NCBI GenBank assembly: GCA_951217055.1 | Contig: OX578278.1 | Location: forward strand, 38,289,115 to 38,353,114 | Direction: 5' to 3' | Origin: Gerris lacustris | Taxonomy: Eukaryota > Arthropoda > Insecta > Hemiptera > Gerridae | Length of the DNA: 64,000 nucleotides | Part shown: piece by piece, positions 1 through 10,984 of the stretch | How positions within the stretch are numbered: position 1 is the stretch's first letter | How the letters are laid out: each line of letters opens with the position of its first letter | The notes under the pieces: model-generated | Told to the model about the DNA's origin: nothing | The model's database searches: none | Seen by the model: only the letters and a program-made list of their open reading frames with translations | Position numbers and translations under genes: made by a program

Positions 1-1640
1 TTTTTATTTATTTTTTTTCCTACAATTAATTATTAAATCAACGTATAGTTTGATTTTGTATAGAAAAAAATAATCATTTTGAAATTGGTTTAGTTTAACA
101 AAAAATTATATATAATTCACATTGCGAAAGTATAAATAGTTTTATTACTAATAGTTATATTAAAATCTAATTATATTATTGTCAGAGAATTATTAGCAGG
201 TTTAAAAATGTAATTACACAGGTAGAAATAAAGTAAATAAGTTTTAATGGACTCCAAAGCTAAGTAAAAAACAAGAATCAATAATAAAAAGAGAAGGGGA
301 ATGAGGATAAAACGATACTGGATATCCCATTGCTATAATCTTATTGATTTGTGGGAGATTATAATATGTTTTATTATTGATGGAGGTAGGATGAAGTCGG
401 TAACAAGGTATTGGAGTATCCTGTTACCAAGCGATACCTGATCCTTCCATCCGAGTTCCATTTAAGGACATCTCACGAATCTTTTCTTAACTTGGAACCT
501 CTCTTGTTCCAAACACTTGACCTCCATGACTGCTTCAACCAACCCGCTGCTTCTGTTAACTTTGCATGAGCATTATGCATTAGCTGTATAGATTCTTCTA
601 CCCATAAAATAAACAAGAATAAAATTTAATATGTTCAGCAAATGGTGCTAGTCGTTTTCTTAGCAGTAACCTTAAGAGTCTTTATGATGTTTTCTTCCAT
701 CTTCCTTGTTGTTATCCATGTTCTTGATGTTATTAGACATGCTCCAGAATAAGTGAAATAAGGCCAAGTTAAAAAGTAGAAGATTGTCTAATCACCACAT
801 CAACCCACAAAAAATGTAAGATTAAAACGTTACAAATAAAAAAAAAATAGAAATAAATAGAAAATGCTTTAATAGAAAAAATTCAGTAGAGTAGAAAATA
901 AAATCAGCGCTGCGCTAACCAAAGTAAAAAAATTGCTTACTTTTATATTATAACAGATAACTTGTAATTATAAGAACAATTTAATAGAGATACATAAATA
1001 TTTCATTATACCAAGTAAGAAATAGTTTTAGATTAAGATCTTTCTTTGATAGTACAGTAGGTATATGAAAGATTAAGATGCATAACAGATCTTTACTATC
1101 GGCTGTAATAATTCTAAGTAGCTGCCGGCGCCACTGTAGTTACCAAGCCCATCCTGGGTATTACCACATGCTATAAGACTAATTGACGAATGGTTTGTAT
1201 GATCTGCGCATATAAGAGTATAATATGCAAGTACTGAACTACTTCTTAATTGACTAACAAAAAATGTATTTTTATGTTCTATTCTTTACAGTGGCGCCTC
1301 TAGTTGACATTACGTGAACTTAGAGTATAGTTCATTGCAATTCAGTTTTATAAATTAATTATTTATTCGAAGCGCTGCTCATTAATTTAAAGATTAACTG
1401 AGTGTGCTATTTAGATCTTATAGATACATTTAAAGTATAAACCATTCTAAACCAATTAATTTTTCACTTATTTCTTTATGTATCTTGTATTTTAATGGTA
1501 ATTTGTATTCATTAGTTTTAAGTATCTTTATCTACCATTGATACGAAATATAAACATTATATCTTTGTTTAAATGCGTAGAAAGTGATTATTTACGTACT
1601 TGTATTCATTGCGCATGCGCGTCTCATAGTTCTGAATAAT
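1..1640. other. AT-rich stretch with no gene recognised
   Basis: I see no supported coding exon here. The only structure noticed is a pair of GGCGCC-containing inverted segments near 1,127-1,139 and 1,288-1,299, about 170 bases apart. They read as complementary ends of a short element, but no target-site duplication is clear. Confidence 0.5.
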
Positions 1641-1642
1641 TC

Positions 1643-1676
1643 CTCTTCTTTACCGCACTAGTGCGGTAAAGAAGAG
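1643..1676. repeat. Perfect 34-bp palindrome
   Basis: The left half CTCTTCTTTACCGCAC and the right half GTGCGGTAAAGAAGAG are exact reverse complements around a central TA. With mismatches the symmetry continues to about 1,638-1,681. It lies about 110 bases upstream of the ATG of a transposon-like ORF. It could be part of a mobile-element end or a dyad regulatory site; the sequence does not decide. Confidence 0.9.
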
Positions 1677-1785
1677 AAATTCTTCAGCTTTACGCACGAT
1701 TAGTGAGTTTGTTTACATTTAACAAAACTAATTTGGTGTTCTTTTATTAAAGTAACTGTTTATATCGAGTTTTTAGTGAAAAACA

Positions 1786-2193
1786 ATGAGTGAATCAAGT
1801 GACTTTGACGAAAATGTGGAGAATAATACTCCTCCAAAAATAATTAATTCGGCAAAAAATACAACTCAAGAATTAATGCCATCTTTATCAAGAGAGAGAT
1901 ACGAACTTACATACAGCAAGTTTATTTTTTTCTGTATTTATTATTTAAATCTAACAATCGTAGATAAAGTACGTTACGCAACTCGTGCGAAAACGGCATT
2001 TTGCATTGCTCGTGTGGTTTTACCACCCTCGCTATCGCTCGGGTGCAAACTCCACACTCGCATGCAAAATGCTACTTTCCGCACTCGACGCGTAATGTAC
2101 TATTATTGTCATATGAAGGATGCAGAGAGACAGATAGAAAAGGAAGAGGATCAAACATCACCTTCATCTACAAAAACATTTAGTGTGTTATAG
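1786..2193 (+). pseudogene. Fragment of a transposon-type ORF, Crypton/tyrosine-recombinase-like N terminus
   Basis: The ORF opens with a true ATG and encodes an acidic start followed by a stretch around residues 28-46 (ending SLSRERYELTYSKF). That stretch resembles the SAM-like N-terminal segment of Crypton-derived or phage-integrase-like proteins common in insects. After residue 46 the reading becomes hydrophobic and low-complexity. A short-tandem-hairpin MITE then supplies residues that look like noise, and the frame ends at 2,193. No catalytic tyrosine-recombinase domain is present. I read it as a broken fragment, possibly with an intron or deletion from about 1,920. The family assignment is a weak pattern match. 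Confidence 0.3.
1968..2101. mobile_element. Short MITE with about 55-bp imperfect terminal inverted repeats
   Basis: The left end reads AGTACGTTACGC and the right end reads GCGTAATGTACT; they are inverted copies with one mismatch. Similarity continues inward through GCATTTTGCAT on both arms to about 55 bases each. The middle is a GC-richer turn (CTCGCTATCGCTCGGG). No clear target-site duplication was found. The element interrupts the ORF that starts at 1,786. Confidence 0.7.
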
Positions 2194-2424
2194 TAGGGAG
2201 CATTTTCAAAAATGTCCATGTTTACAATCAGGCTGACATTACTTCATCTTCGTCTTATTTTTATTGATTATTTTCCATTTTACTTTCTCATATACATAGT
2301 AATTATATAGGTATATATCAGGTATTTCGAAACATGTTTCGGAAAATAAAGAATGTGATTGTGACACCCTTTATTTCCCGACACATGTTTGGAGACACCC
2401 TGTAAACAGAGGAAGTATTATGAA

Positions 2425-2600
2425 GGCGCAAAAATTCACATTTGAGATTTTGATGGATTTACACTTATTAATGTTAAAAAGTGGTTTTTTAAAAATGACC
2501 GTCTAATCTGTGCAGAACCGTGGAACCTAAACTACTGGGCCGAGTTCCATACATGGCAGGAAAAATCATACCCTGTACTGATGCAAATCAAGAAATTTTA
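2425..2600 (-). mobile_element. Fragment of dispersed repeat family X (reverse orientation)
   Basis: Read on the minus strand this matches, in the same order, segments seen at 26.1-26.25 kb and 34.68-34.88 kb. These are a GGCCCAGTAGTTTAGG segment, a CTGCACAGA segment, an AAAACCACTTTTT segment and a GTAAATCCATCAAAATCTCA segment. The family is described under the full copy at 34,325-34,907. Confidence 0.65.
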
Positions 2601-2746
2601 CCTCGAAAATTAGAGACGCTTCCTCCCATAAAAAAAATTATATTTTTCAGCCAAATTAAATACGAATATAACCATATAAGTCGTATTTCCAGGGAAAATC
2701 TAGTTTTCAAGACATTAATCAATCTTAACAACTAAAAAGATATCAA

Positions 2747-2869
2747 GTGACATCTGACGAGATGTAAAGAGACATCTGAAGAGGTGTCAAGAGACATCTG
2801 ACGAGATGTCAGGAGACATCTGACGAGATGTCAGGAGACATCTGACGAGATGTCAGGTGACATCGTCGG
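2747..2869. repeat. 22-bp tandem repeat, every unit a small hairpin
   Basis: Five full units start at 2,747, 2,769, 2,791, 2,813 and 2,835, and a partial one follows. The best copies contain GACATCT-GACG-AGATGTC, a 7-bp stem with a 4-base loop. The reverse register AGATGTC-AGGA-GACATCT between units can fold equally well. Units 3-5 are essentially identical, while units 1 and 2 carry changes. Confidence 0.9.
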
Positions 2870-3390
2870 TCAAGATTTCAAGTAAGTTCCACGAGAAAGT
2901 TCTTTTACAAGGTATTTCACACTTTTCACTGATTTCTATGTAGTTTCTATCCTCTAGACTTACATCAGAACACTTGTTGCCTAAACAAGATAAGGTCAAT
3001 TATTGTATAACCCCAGGTCTGCCTTTTTTTAACACCTTTTGAATAAAACATTTTATAAAAAAGCACGATTAAAAATCAATAAGAAAAAAAATACTAATAT
3101 TAAGAAAAGAATCCAATTATATGAATATAAAATGTATAAAAGTCTCGATTACACGCATACTTATCACGGAATGATAATCACAGGCCCTGTATTGTAACAT
3201 AATATCAGCCTCGAAAAAAAATCAATTTAAATATAATAAAAATACTAATTCGGAATAAAATGAAAAAGATATATTGCGGAGAGTATTCTTTCACAATTTA
3301 TTACATTTTATCACACAAATTAAAAATGATTCTTCAACATGAAATTATATACTTTCTCGTTTATTTAACAAGATGTTTTTATACATAAAT

Positions 3391-3391
<1 letters not shown>

Positions 3392-3479
<88 letters not shown>
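3392..3479. repeat. (TA)n microsatellite
   Basis: This is an uninterrupted TA dinucleotide tract of almost 90 bases. Open frames across it (Tyr-Ile repeats) are artefacts. Confidence 0.95.
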
Positions 3480-3484
<5 letters not shown>

Positions 3485-3583
3485 TAATGTATTATTTATT
3501 ATGTATAAATATATACATAATCTTTAATCTTTTGTGTATTGTTCTTATTTTAAATGTAGAAAAAACGAAACCTTTAATAAAAT

Positions 3584-3585
<2 letters not shown>

Positions 3586-3657
<72 letters not shown>

Positions 3658-3683
3658 TATATATAAATATATATATTATATAA
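3586..3683. repeat. (TA)n microsatellite, imperfect at its right end
   Basis: A long TA tract becomes interrupted (AAAAATATAT, TAAATATA) after about 3,650. Confidence 0.95.
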
Positions 3684-4077
3684 CTATATGTCAAAAACAA
3701 TACAGGATAGGGGACAAATTAACGAAACGAAGCGTCTGCAAAAACCTGACCGGCACCTCACGCACGACATCTAGTGTCATTATAAAAATCCCTTTACCTT
3801 CCTTTTGTAATAATATTTTTTTTTTTACACGTTTTTTCCTCTCTTGCGTTTTTTGTGTTATTTAACAACGCTAGAGACTATTTGAGTCTCGTTTCCGTGA
3901 TCTCAATGTGATAACGCACACCGTTTTTGAATTTATAAATATGTCTTTGTCAATGAAAATGTGTTTTGTTTTTCGATTTAAATTTATAAATTCTTTTATA
4001 CATTAGAGAGTAAAAACTATCTGAATCTTTTAAAGATTTCATATGCAACAATCTTTACATTGTAAGTATAGCTGACA

Positions 4078-4186
<109 letters not shown>

Positions 4187-4460
4187 CAGTGCAAGATAAA
4201 CATTTTATACTGTTATATACACTTATATGATATATTTATACAAACGGGATCGTATCAAAAAAGGTCATCGTACAATAAATAAATTTACTTAAATCAAACC
4301 AAATAAGAATACATTATTATTTGACCATTATTGGAAATACCACTTTATGTGCATATTCTATTGCCGTCTATAAGTTAGAGAATTTACTATCTCTAGGATG
4401 CATCAGCCATGTTTCGGGATGAATATCGGCATATCACCGCTTACTACGAGAAACATTGTA

Positions 4461-5010
4461 GGAAATGAAGTTGTAGTAAATTTAATTGGCTTTTAAAGAA
4501 GCCCTAAACGAAGCCCGTAGATAAAATAGTTCGGTTGCAATCATAAAAAAAACAAAAAAAGGAAAAATTGATTTTTTTAAGAAATGAGCCTAAACCACTT
4601 GCAATAACAAGTTGCGGTCATTTGACGACAATCACTTTCTATAGGGTCAATAGTGCAGTGCATAAAGAGCTGTTTGACGTGGATTCACTCACATCGTTTA
4701 TAAGTTGTGCATTTCTAAGCAGTCTGACACGGAATTGACAGAGTATTTCAAATTCGAAGTGGCCCATAAGTATTGCTCAACAAAGAGGAGGTGCTTGGTG
4801 CATTCAATAATTGAAGAACATTTTTAATAAGAAATTTACATACATGTAATTACACTTTTCCGCCTCTAAACATGATTCAATCGAATGCCCAAAACTTGAT
4901 TATATGTGGTTTAGGTTCATTTAAAAAAAAAAAAAAAAAATGTTTCTTTTACGATAGCAACTATTTTGTGATTGCATAAAGCCCAATTAAATTTACTACA
5001 ACTTCATTCC
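4461..5010. mobile_element. 550-bp element with 30-bp terminal inverted repeats
   Basis: The left end (4,461-4,490) and right end (4,981-5,010) are inverted copies sharing AAGTTGTAGTAAATTTAATT, with one indel at each edge. Weaker inverted similarity continues inward (AAAATAGTT and GCAATCA motifs on both sides). The interior shows no open transposase, so this is a non-autonomous copy. No target-site duplication could be fixed. Confidence 0.65.
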
Positions 5011-5196
5011 CAGCCGGGTGCCCTTTCATACAGGTGCCTAAGCTTTTCTTAGTTTTTGGTAAATTCTATGTCTTACTTCTCAAAAATATGAAAAATGGAT
5101 TCTTGAATTCATAATTATGAAAAAAAAAAAAGTTGATAGCGCCCCACGCTTTTATTTTTAGTGACATACCCATATAGTGGGATCACTTGTATAGTA

Positions 5197-7412
5197 CAGT
5201 CAATGAAGCATTTTGGCTCCCAATTTTTTCGGATGAGATGGATTGATGTGAAATTTGAACTGCAGCTAGGGACTAGCCCAAGAAACAAAAGTTATATGGT
5301 GCCGATGTGTGCTTTTACACACTAGGGATGAATGCCACCCCTTCTCGGGGGTGGAATTTTATTAATAAAAAATAACTTTAAGATTCGATACAGGGAGAAA
5401 TTCTAAACAAAAAATGTTCAATAAGAATAATTTGTACAGTCAATACTTTATGAGATATTGGCACCTAAAACATGCTCTTTTTTAGCTCAAAAAATGCATG
5501 TTTTTGAGCGTTTGTTTGCTAATATCTCAAAAACTAAAAGTTTTATCAAAAAAAGGATAAATAGAAAAATAAAGGTAATTAAATGACAAAGAGATTGCTT
5601 TTTATTTTATTTTTGTAGGTAGTATAGAACCCGAGTTATGACTGCCTGAAGTTGAAGTCGACTTTGAAGATAGTTAAAATCGAAACTTTCCATGTCAAGT
5701 AGCGGAAAAATGAAAGGTTTTTCGGAAAAAACTTGTATTACACTTTTTAAAGTGCTTGAATAGACCTTTAAATTGACTACTGGTATAAGTTGTTAGCATA
5801 AAAACTAACCGAGTTATAATCAAAATAAAGTGGTTGTCTTGATTTTTGAAAAAAATAATCGGTATTAAAATTAATGACGACAGCCAAAATTTAAATTAAA
5901 CATATTCCGTCAGTTTACTTTATTTATGTACCAACAATAGATTCAGAGAGTTTCAACGGTTTAAGAAGCCTAAAGTCGAAAAAATGTTTGATTTACTTTT
6001 GAAGAAAAAATTTCAATTAAAAAAAAAAAAAAAAAAAAAATGTTTCAAAATATTTCAAAAACTAACAATGTTGAAAAAAAATGATAGAATAAGAAATTTT
6101 AGGTTTTTTCTTATTGAAAAAGTTTATTTTTTATTTATTATTTTAGGACAAAATTTGACAGAGTTATGACCGCTAGAAGCTCAAAACTAAATACGAATAA
6201 CACCTTTCCTGTGCCCTTTAAACTTACAAATCTTAAAAACGAATGGCTGAAAATAACAGGACTTATAGCGCATCAAATTCCCTACAAAATGGTTTTTTGA
6301 GCGAATTTATTACTTTATAATTAAAAAAGTTTCGGTGAAAAGAGTAATCGCAATTTTTCAGTAAAATTTTCGGAGCAGGTAAAGTATCATCATCCTATTG
6401 TATTTTGAAGCGCTTGTGAATTGATTTGAGTATTTTAATAATATAGATACACACACGAACCCGAGTTCTTGTGCATATGTATGAGTACACGTAAGTACAC
6501 TATAGATGGGCCACGGAGAAGTAGACAAATTGGAGGGAGAGCAGAGAAAACACGAGGTTTGCCTCATTTATAAATGAAATAAAAGGTGTTATTTTGTTAA
6601 TCAATTTACAATTTAAGTGTACTAATAGATTATTTGATCAATTTTTCAATATCGCGTTCCTACATTTTATTAAAATTTATATTATGAGGTGCATTAAGTA
6701 AAAACTACATATTATTTATCTATTATAACGTTTACTAGTTAAAAACTAAAATACAACTGATTGTTTATTGTAAGATAGTAGGGAGGTTGATATTACGCAA
6801 TTTCTCCATAAGAGGTAGAAGGTAGATCTTTCATATGGGTTTTTTGGGGGTTAAAAAGTTGCAATATAATCATAGACCATTTGAAAACCTATAAAAAGTT
6901 TTAAATTCTTCATAGATATACCATTAAAACATCTCAAGCCTTCAATCATAATTTTATTATAAAGGGGTAGTTTTTAAGGGTTACAACTTTGTAATTAGTA
7001 GTAAGTTTTCTAATGAATAACAAAAGAGATGTAATACATTGTGAATGCACCAAAAGAACATTTCAAGCTGCTAAAAACTTTTTTCCTTTTTTTTCGGGCA
7101 TGAAGGGGTAGTTTTTAAATTTTTTTAAGGGTATAAAAGTAATTAAATTTCATAAATTTAAAATAGATTTCATAAAAAACTTTAAAGGAACTTGATCCAA
7201 CATGAATTGAATCTTTAAAATACGTAAATCTAAAATTTTAGAATTTTTTCCATACAAGGGTAGTTTTCACCCCACAAACAGCAAAAAGCACACATCGAGG
7301 CAAAATAACTTTTGAATTGGGGGGTCAGATGAGCTTGTATGCAAATTTTCAGGACAATCCATTCAATCCGAAGAAATTGGGAGCTTTTTCCTTATTTTCG
7401 CCTTCATTGACT
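5197..7412. mobile_element. 2.2-kb element with long imperfect terminal inverted repeats
   Basis: The left arm from CAGTCAATGAAG at 5,197 and the right arm ending CTTCATTGACTG at 7,412 are inverted copies. Both continue through GCTCCCAATTT, TCTTCGGAT/TTTTCGGAT, AAAAGTTAT and CGATGTGTGCTTTT, and then a GGGGTG-rich segment, for well over 120 bases. The 2 kb between is AT-rich and full of short A-runs such as 6,018-6,040, with no open transposase. I see it as a non-autonomous DNA element of unknown superfamily. Confidence 0.6.
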
Positions 7413-7844
7413 GAACTAGTTGTACTGTGGCTGTTCAAAAGTAATTATTTTCTCATTTTTAGCACATTCTTTATAAAAGCGTGTTTTTATTTTTTTTAAA
7501 TATAATATTATTTTTTTATTTAAACTTCAAAAAACAAATTATCAAATTTATCAAAATACTAATAAAAGCAAATATTAATTTATTATAGACCTTCTTTTAA
7601 TAAATTATAGATTTAAAAAAAAGAAATATGTAAAAATATGAAAGTTTGAGTCATCACGATAAAACAAAACAAAGGCAAATCGATCAGTCTTGCCAGTTTT
7701 TTTATTTACAGCTGTTTTTTATCAAAATTTTTAGCGATTTTTTTTTTTTATAATTACTTTAAATAATAAAATTTGTTTTATTATTAAATTTTTTAAAAAA
7801 TATATAAATATTTAGCAGAATATTACGTTTAAATATATAAAAAT

Positions 7845-7877
7845 GAGTGCAGATAGCAGACTCTGCTATCTGCACTC
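7845..7877. repeat. Perfect hairpin at the RTE 5' junction
   Basis: Two 16-base arms (GAGTGCAGATAGCAGA and its exact complement) flank a single C. The right arm belongs to the RTE reading frame that begins here; the left arm is an inverted copy of it. Its first two bases (GA) are shared with the target-site duplication. Confidence 0.9.
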
Positions 7878-9405
7878 TACAAACTACTATCAAAAATATT
7901 ACTGTATAGAATAAGCAACCGACTAGATTTAGAACTAACCAAACATCAAGCAGGATTCCGAAAAAACTTCTCAACTATCGACCACATCTTTGTAATCAGT
8001 GAATTAATTAAAAAAGCCCAAGATTACCAATTCCAACTTGTTCTTCTTTTTCTGGACTATGAAAAAGCTTTTGATAAAATAAAAATAGGAGCTATAATAG
8101 AGATGCTACAAAACAAAGGAGTAAGCACAAATATAACTAATATTTTTAAAGTATTATACACAGAAGCTACTGCAAAATATTTTCTTGACCAAGACTCGGT
8201 TGACATCAAAATAAATAGAGGAGTTAGACAAGGAGATGTGCCCTCACCAAAATTCTTTATAACCGTATACCAAGAAATAATGCTCTCACTTGAATGGGAC
8301 GGTAAAGGAATTAAGGTCAATGGAGAGTGGTTGAACCATATTGAATTTGCGGACGACCAGGTATTAATTGCAAAATCTGTCCAAGAAGCCAAAGGAATGC
8401 TAGAAGAACTCCAGCAAAAAAGCAAACGAATAGGACTAAATATAAATGCTGAAAAATGTAAAATGATAATAGTAAATGGGGGAACAGAAGACCACATTCG
8501 GGACTTACCTTTACAAGAAGTAAAACATTTTGTTTATTTAGGCCACCTCCTCAGTGTCGAAGGTCAATGGGGTGAAATACAAAGAAGAGTAAATCTCGGC
8601 TGGAAAGCTTTACTGAAAAACTGCAGCTTCTTTAAGAGCAAAGTAAGTCAAGATTTAAAGAAAAAACTGTGGGAATCAACAGTACTACCGGTGATTACCT
8701 ATGGATGTGAGACCTGGAGATTAAGCAGCAGAGTAGTAGCCAAGCTGAGAGTGGTGGAACGAAACATGGAAAGATATATGATGGGATACACTCGGAAAGA
8801 TAGGAAGAGCAAAAGTTGGCTTCGAACCCATTCTGGACTCGTAGACATAGTGGAAAGGGTGCACAGCAAGAAGTGGAATTGGGCTGGTCATGTCATAAGG
8901 AGGAAACAGGACAGCTGGACTAAAGCTTTAATGGAGTGGACACCTTGGGAGAACAATAGGAAACGAGGGAGACCCGAGAGAAACTGGAATGAAGAGATGT
9001 GGAGAACTTGTGGAGAAGCAACCTGGGCAAGAGTAGCTATCGAGAGGCAGGAGTGGAAGAGGTTGGGCAGAGCCCACTATGAAGTTTACTTCCAAGAAAC
9101 ATTAAAAATATAAATATATAATACTAACTAAAAAGTAAATCAAGTATGTATGTGGAATATAAGAGGTACATGTGAACTTTAAAGTAGAAAATAAATTAAT
9201 TTAAGAGCAAAAACAAAATTAAAATGTGTGTGTGTGTGGATGTATGAATGAACATAATAAACCTACCATTATAATATAAATAAGTAACAACAAATTCGAA
9301 CTCAATAATCCTCAGCCTAGTGCTGATTTTGTACAATAACTGCATGTATATGGACGAAAACATCTATTAGAATGTACAAATAAAGGATTGTATTGTATTG
9401 TATTG
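7847..9405 (+). mobile_element. 5'-truncated RTE-type LINE with 13-bp target-site duplication
   Basis: The insertion is bounded by identical copies of TATATAAAAATGA at 7,834-7,846 and 9,406-9,418. The 3' end is a short ATTGT repeat instead of a poly(A) tail, as is usual for the RTE clade. Only the 3' part of the reverse-transcriptase ORF and the 3' UTR survive; the endonuclease domain is missing. The 5' boundary carries a 33-bp inverted duplication. Confidence 0.85.
7863..9113 (+). pseudogene. RTE reverse transcriptase, C-terminal two thirds, frame still open
   Basis: Without a stop from 7,863, the frame encodes the fingers/palm start (HQAGFRKNFSTIDHI), motif A (LDYEKAFDKI), the catalytic FADD box (EFADDQVLIAKS), the thumb, and the C-terminal region GCETWRLSSR...GHVIRRKQDSW...KRGRPERNW that is typical of insect RTE ORFs. 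The first methionine is at 8,103, but the truncated frame has no proper start. It lacks the N-terminal apurinic-type endonuclease, so the copy cannot move alone. The open frame suggests a fairly young insertion. The protein would copy its RNA at a nicked chromosomal target. Confidence 0.85.
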
Positions 9406-9418
9406 TATATAAAAATGA

Positions 9419-10820
9419 ACAATGTGGGAGAGTTCATAACCTGCGATGTAGTAACCTTTTCTTAAAATTTTGTAGCCTGTTTATTTTGCTGACACTTTGA
9501 TATTTTGATGCGTGTTTTTTTGACTTGTTACAAAAGAATCAAGAAACATAACATTTTGCAGATTGAAAACAGTAACAGTATAACAATGCCTAATTTTACA
9601 GCCGTGAGTAGATAAAATAATATACCTACATGTACTAAAAAACGAAATTATGTAATAATAAAGATATATTAATTATATTGTTTTAATTATTTTTCACAGA
9701 CAGTGCTAACTTTATAAATTTAAAATCAAATTATAAAATAGAAGAAGTATTTTGAGAGATATGTTTATTGTTTATTATTCTATTTTTTCTAAGGTTGCAT
9801 TAAAATAACTACAATATGGGGTGAAAGAGTTTTAGGTGCCTTAAGTTTTACCTTTTACCCTCAAAACAATTTTATTTTCGCAAATACATTTATTATTTTA
9901 TTGCGGTGCACTAAACTCGTAAAATTTTAAATCATTAAGTTTTTAAAAGCACAACTTGATTTAAGCTTTACGAAAAAGTAATTAATGCTTAGATGTTTTT
10001 TTAATTCCAACAAAAATGATGGATTATGTAAAAAAATAAATAAATAAAATTAGACGAATTAACACAAGAAGGTAAAGTGTTAAAATGTTCCTTATAAGAT
10101 GATGCTCGACGTGGACACCAGATAGCATTGCATAAACTATTAGAAACGAAAGATGAAAGTATTTTATAAGCGGCGTGCCATCTTAGCTGTACTGTTTCTA
10201 AGCCTGCCGTCACGAATTTGGCCTCTTAGTATTTGTGACCACTCCCTCATCAGTACTAGCCACGCGTCAAAAAATCACCATTAACAATACATAAACACAA
10301 ATTTGTGAGCTCTTTTAACTTAGACAAGATAGTGCCCCAATATCATATTGAATACAGTGGATACCCAGCTATCAGTATATTTACAAATATTTTCTACCAA
10401 GCATCCAATCCGACTCATATTTTAACTACAACATATTTCTTATACTCTGACCGTTAATTTCATTTCCAATTTTATTACTTCTACATTAGAGATCGTGTTT
10501 TGTCAATAAAGTCTACCTCATCTATAATAAGTAAGCATTAGAAAGAGAAAGGTAAGCATATAATAACACATTAATGCTAAGCAATAGATAATTATTTCTT
10601 TGTGATTGCATAAAAAAGTGAAATATAGATCATATAAACTATACTTTAATTCGTAATTTTTAGTAAATCTTACCTAAGAAAATGGTAGAAGAGTAAGTAA
10701 AATGCAATTAATAAATCAACATTGAAAGAGATTGGATTACTTTTTATATTGTAAAAAACTACATCCCCTTGGTAGAATTGTAATAACTTCTTAGAAGGCA
10801 ATAATTAACTTTGAACTTAA
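9419..10820. other. No gene recognised
   Basis: This stretch is AT-rich. Around 10,045-10,270 the plus strand keeps a coding-like texture but is broken by several stops. I could not name it. Confidence 0.4.
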
Positions 10821-10828
10821 AACTATTA

Positions 10829-10980
10829 CTACGTTTCCATGAGTTTTCAAAACCGTTTTGGAAACTGTTGTGGTTTCAAACCGAAAGGATTCCATGAGGA
10901 GTTTTCAAAATAGTTTTTACAACAATTTTGAAAACTACCTGTAAACTTCCAGACTACTTATAGTTAAGTCAGGCTATAAT
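10829..10980 (+). mobile_element. One end of a Harbinger-like MITE
   Basis: It begins with CTACGTTTCCATGAG after a TTA, and continues with repeated GTTTTCAAAA/CAAAACC motifs. It is the reverse complement of the right half of the complete element at 26,665-27,004. The opposite end was not found nearby. The next bases (about 10,985) begin a different terminus-like sequence, AGGTTTGTTCCAACC. Confidence 0.6.
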
Positions 10981-10984
10981 ATTA

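Noticed and set aside
2747..2869. CRISPR-like array
   Set aside because: Units are contiguous 22-mers without spacers, and the genome is eukaryotic.
3373..3666. 97-codon frame of Tyr-Ile repeats
   Set aside because: It is a translation of (TA)n tracts and has no coding value.
8057..8497. 146-codon minus-strand frame
   Set aside because: It is the antisense shadow of the RTE reverse-transcriptase frame.
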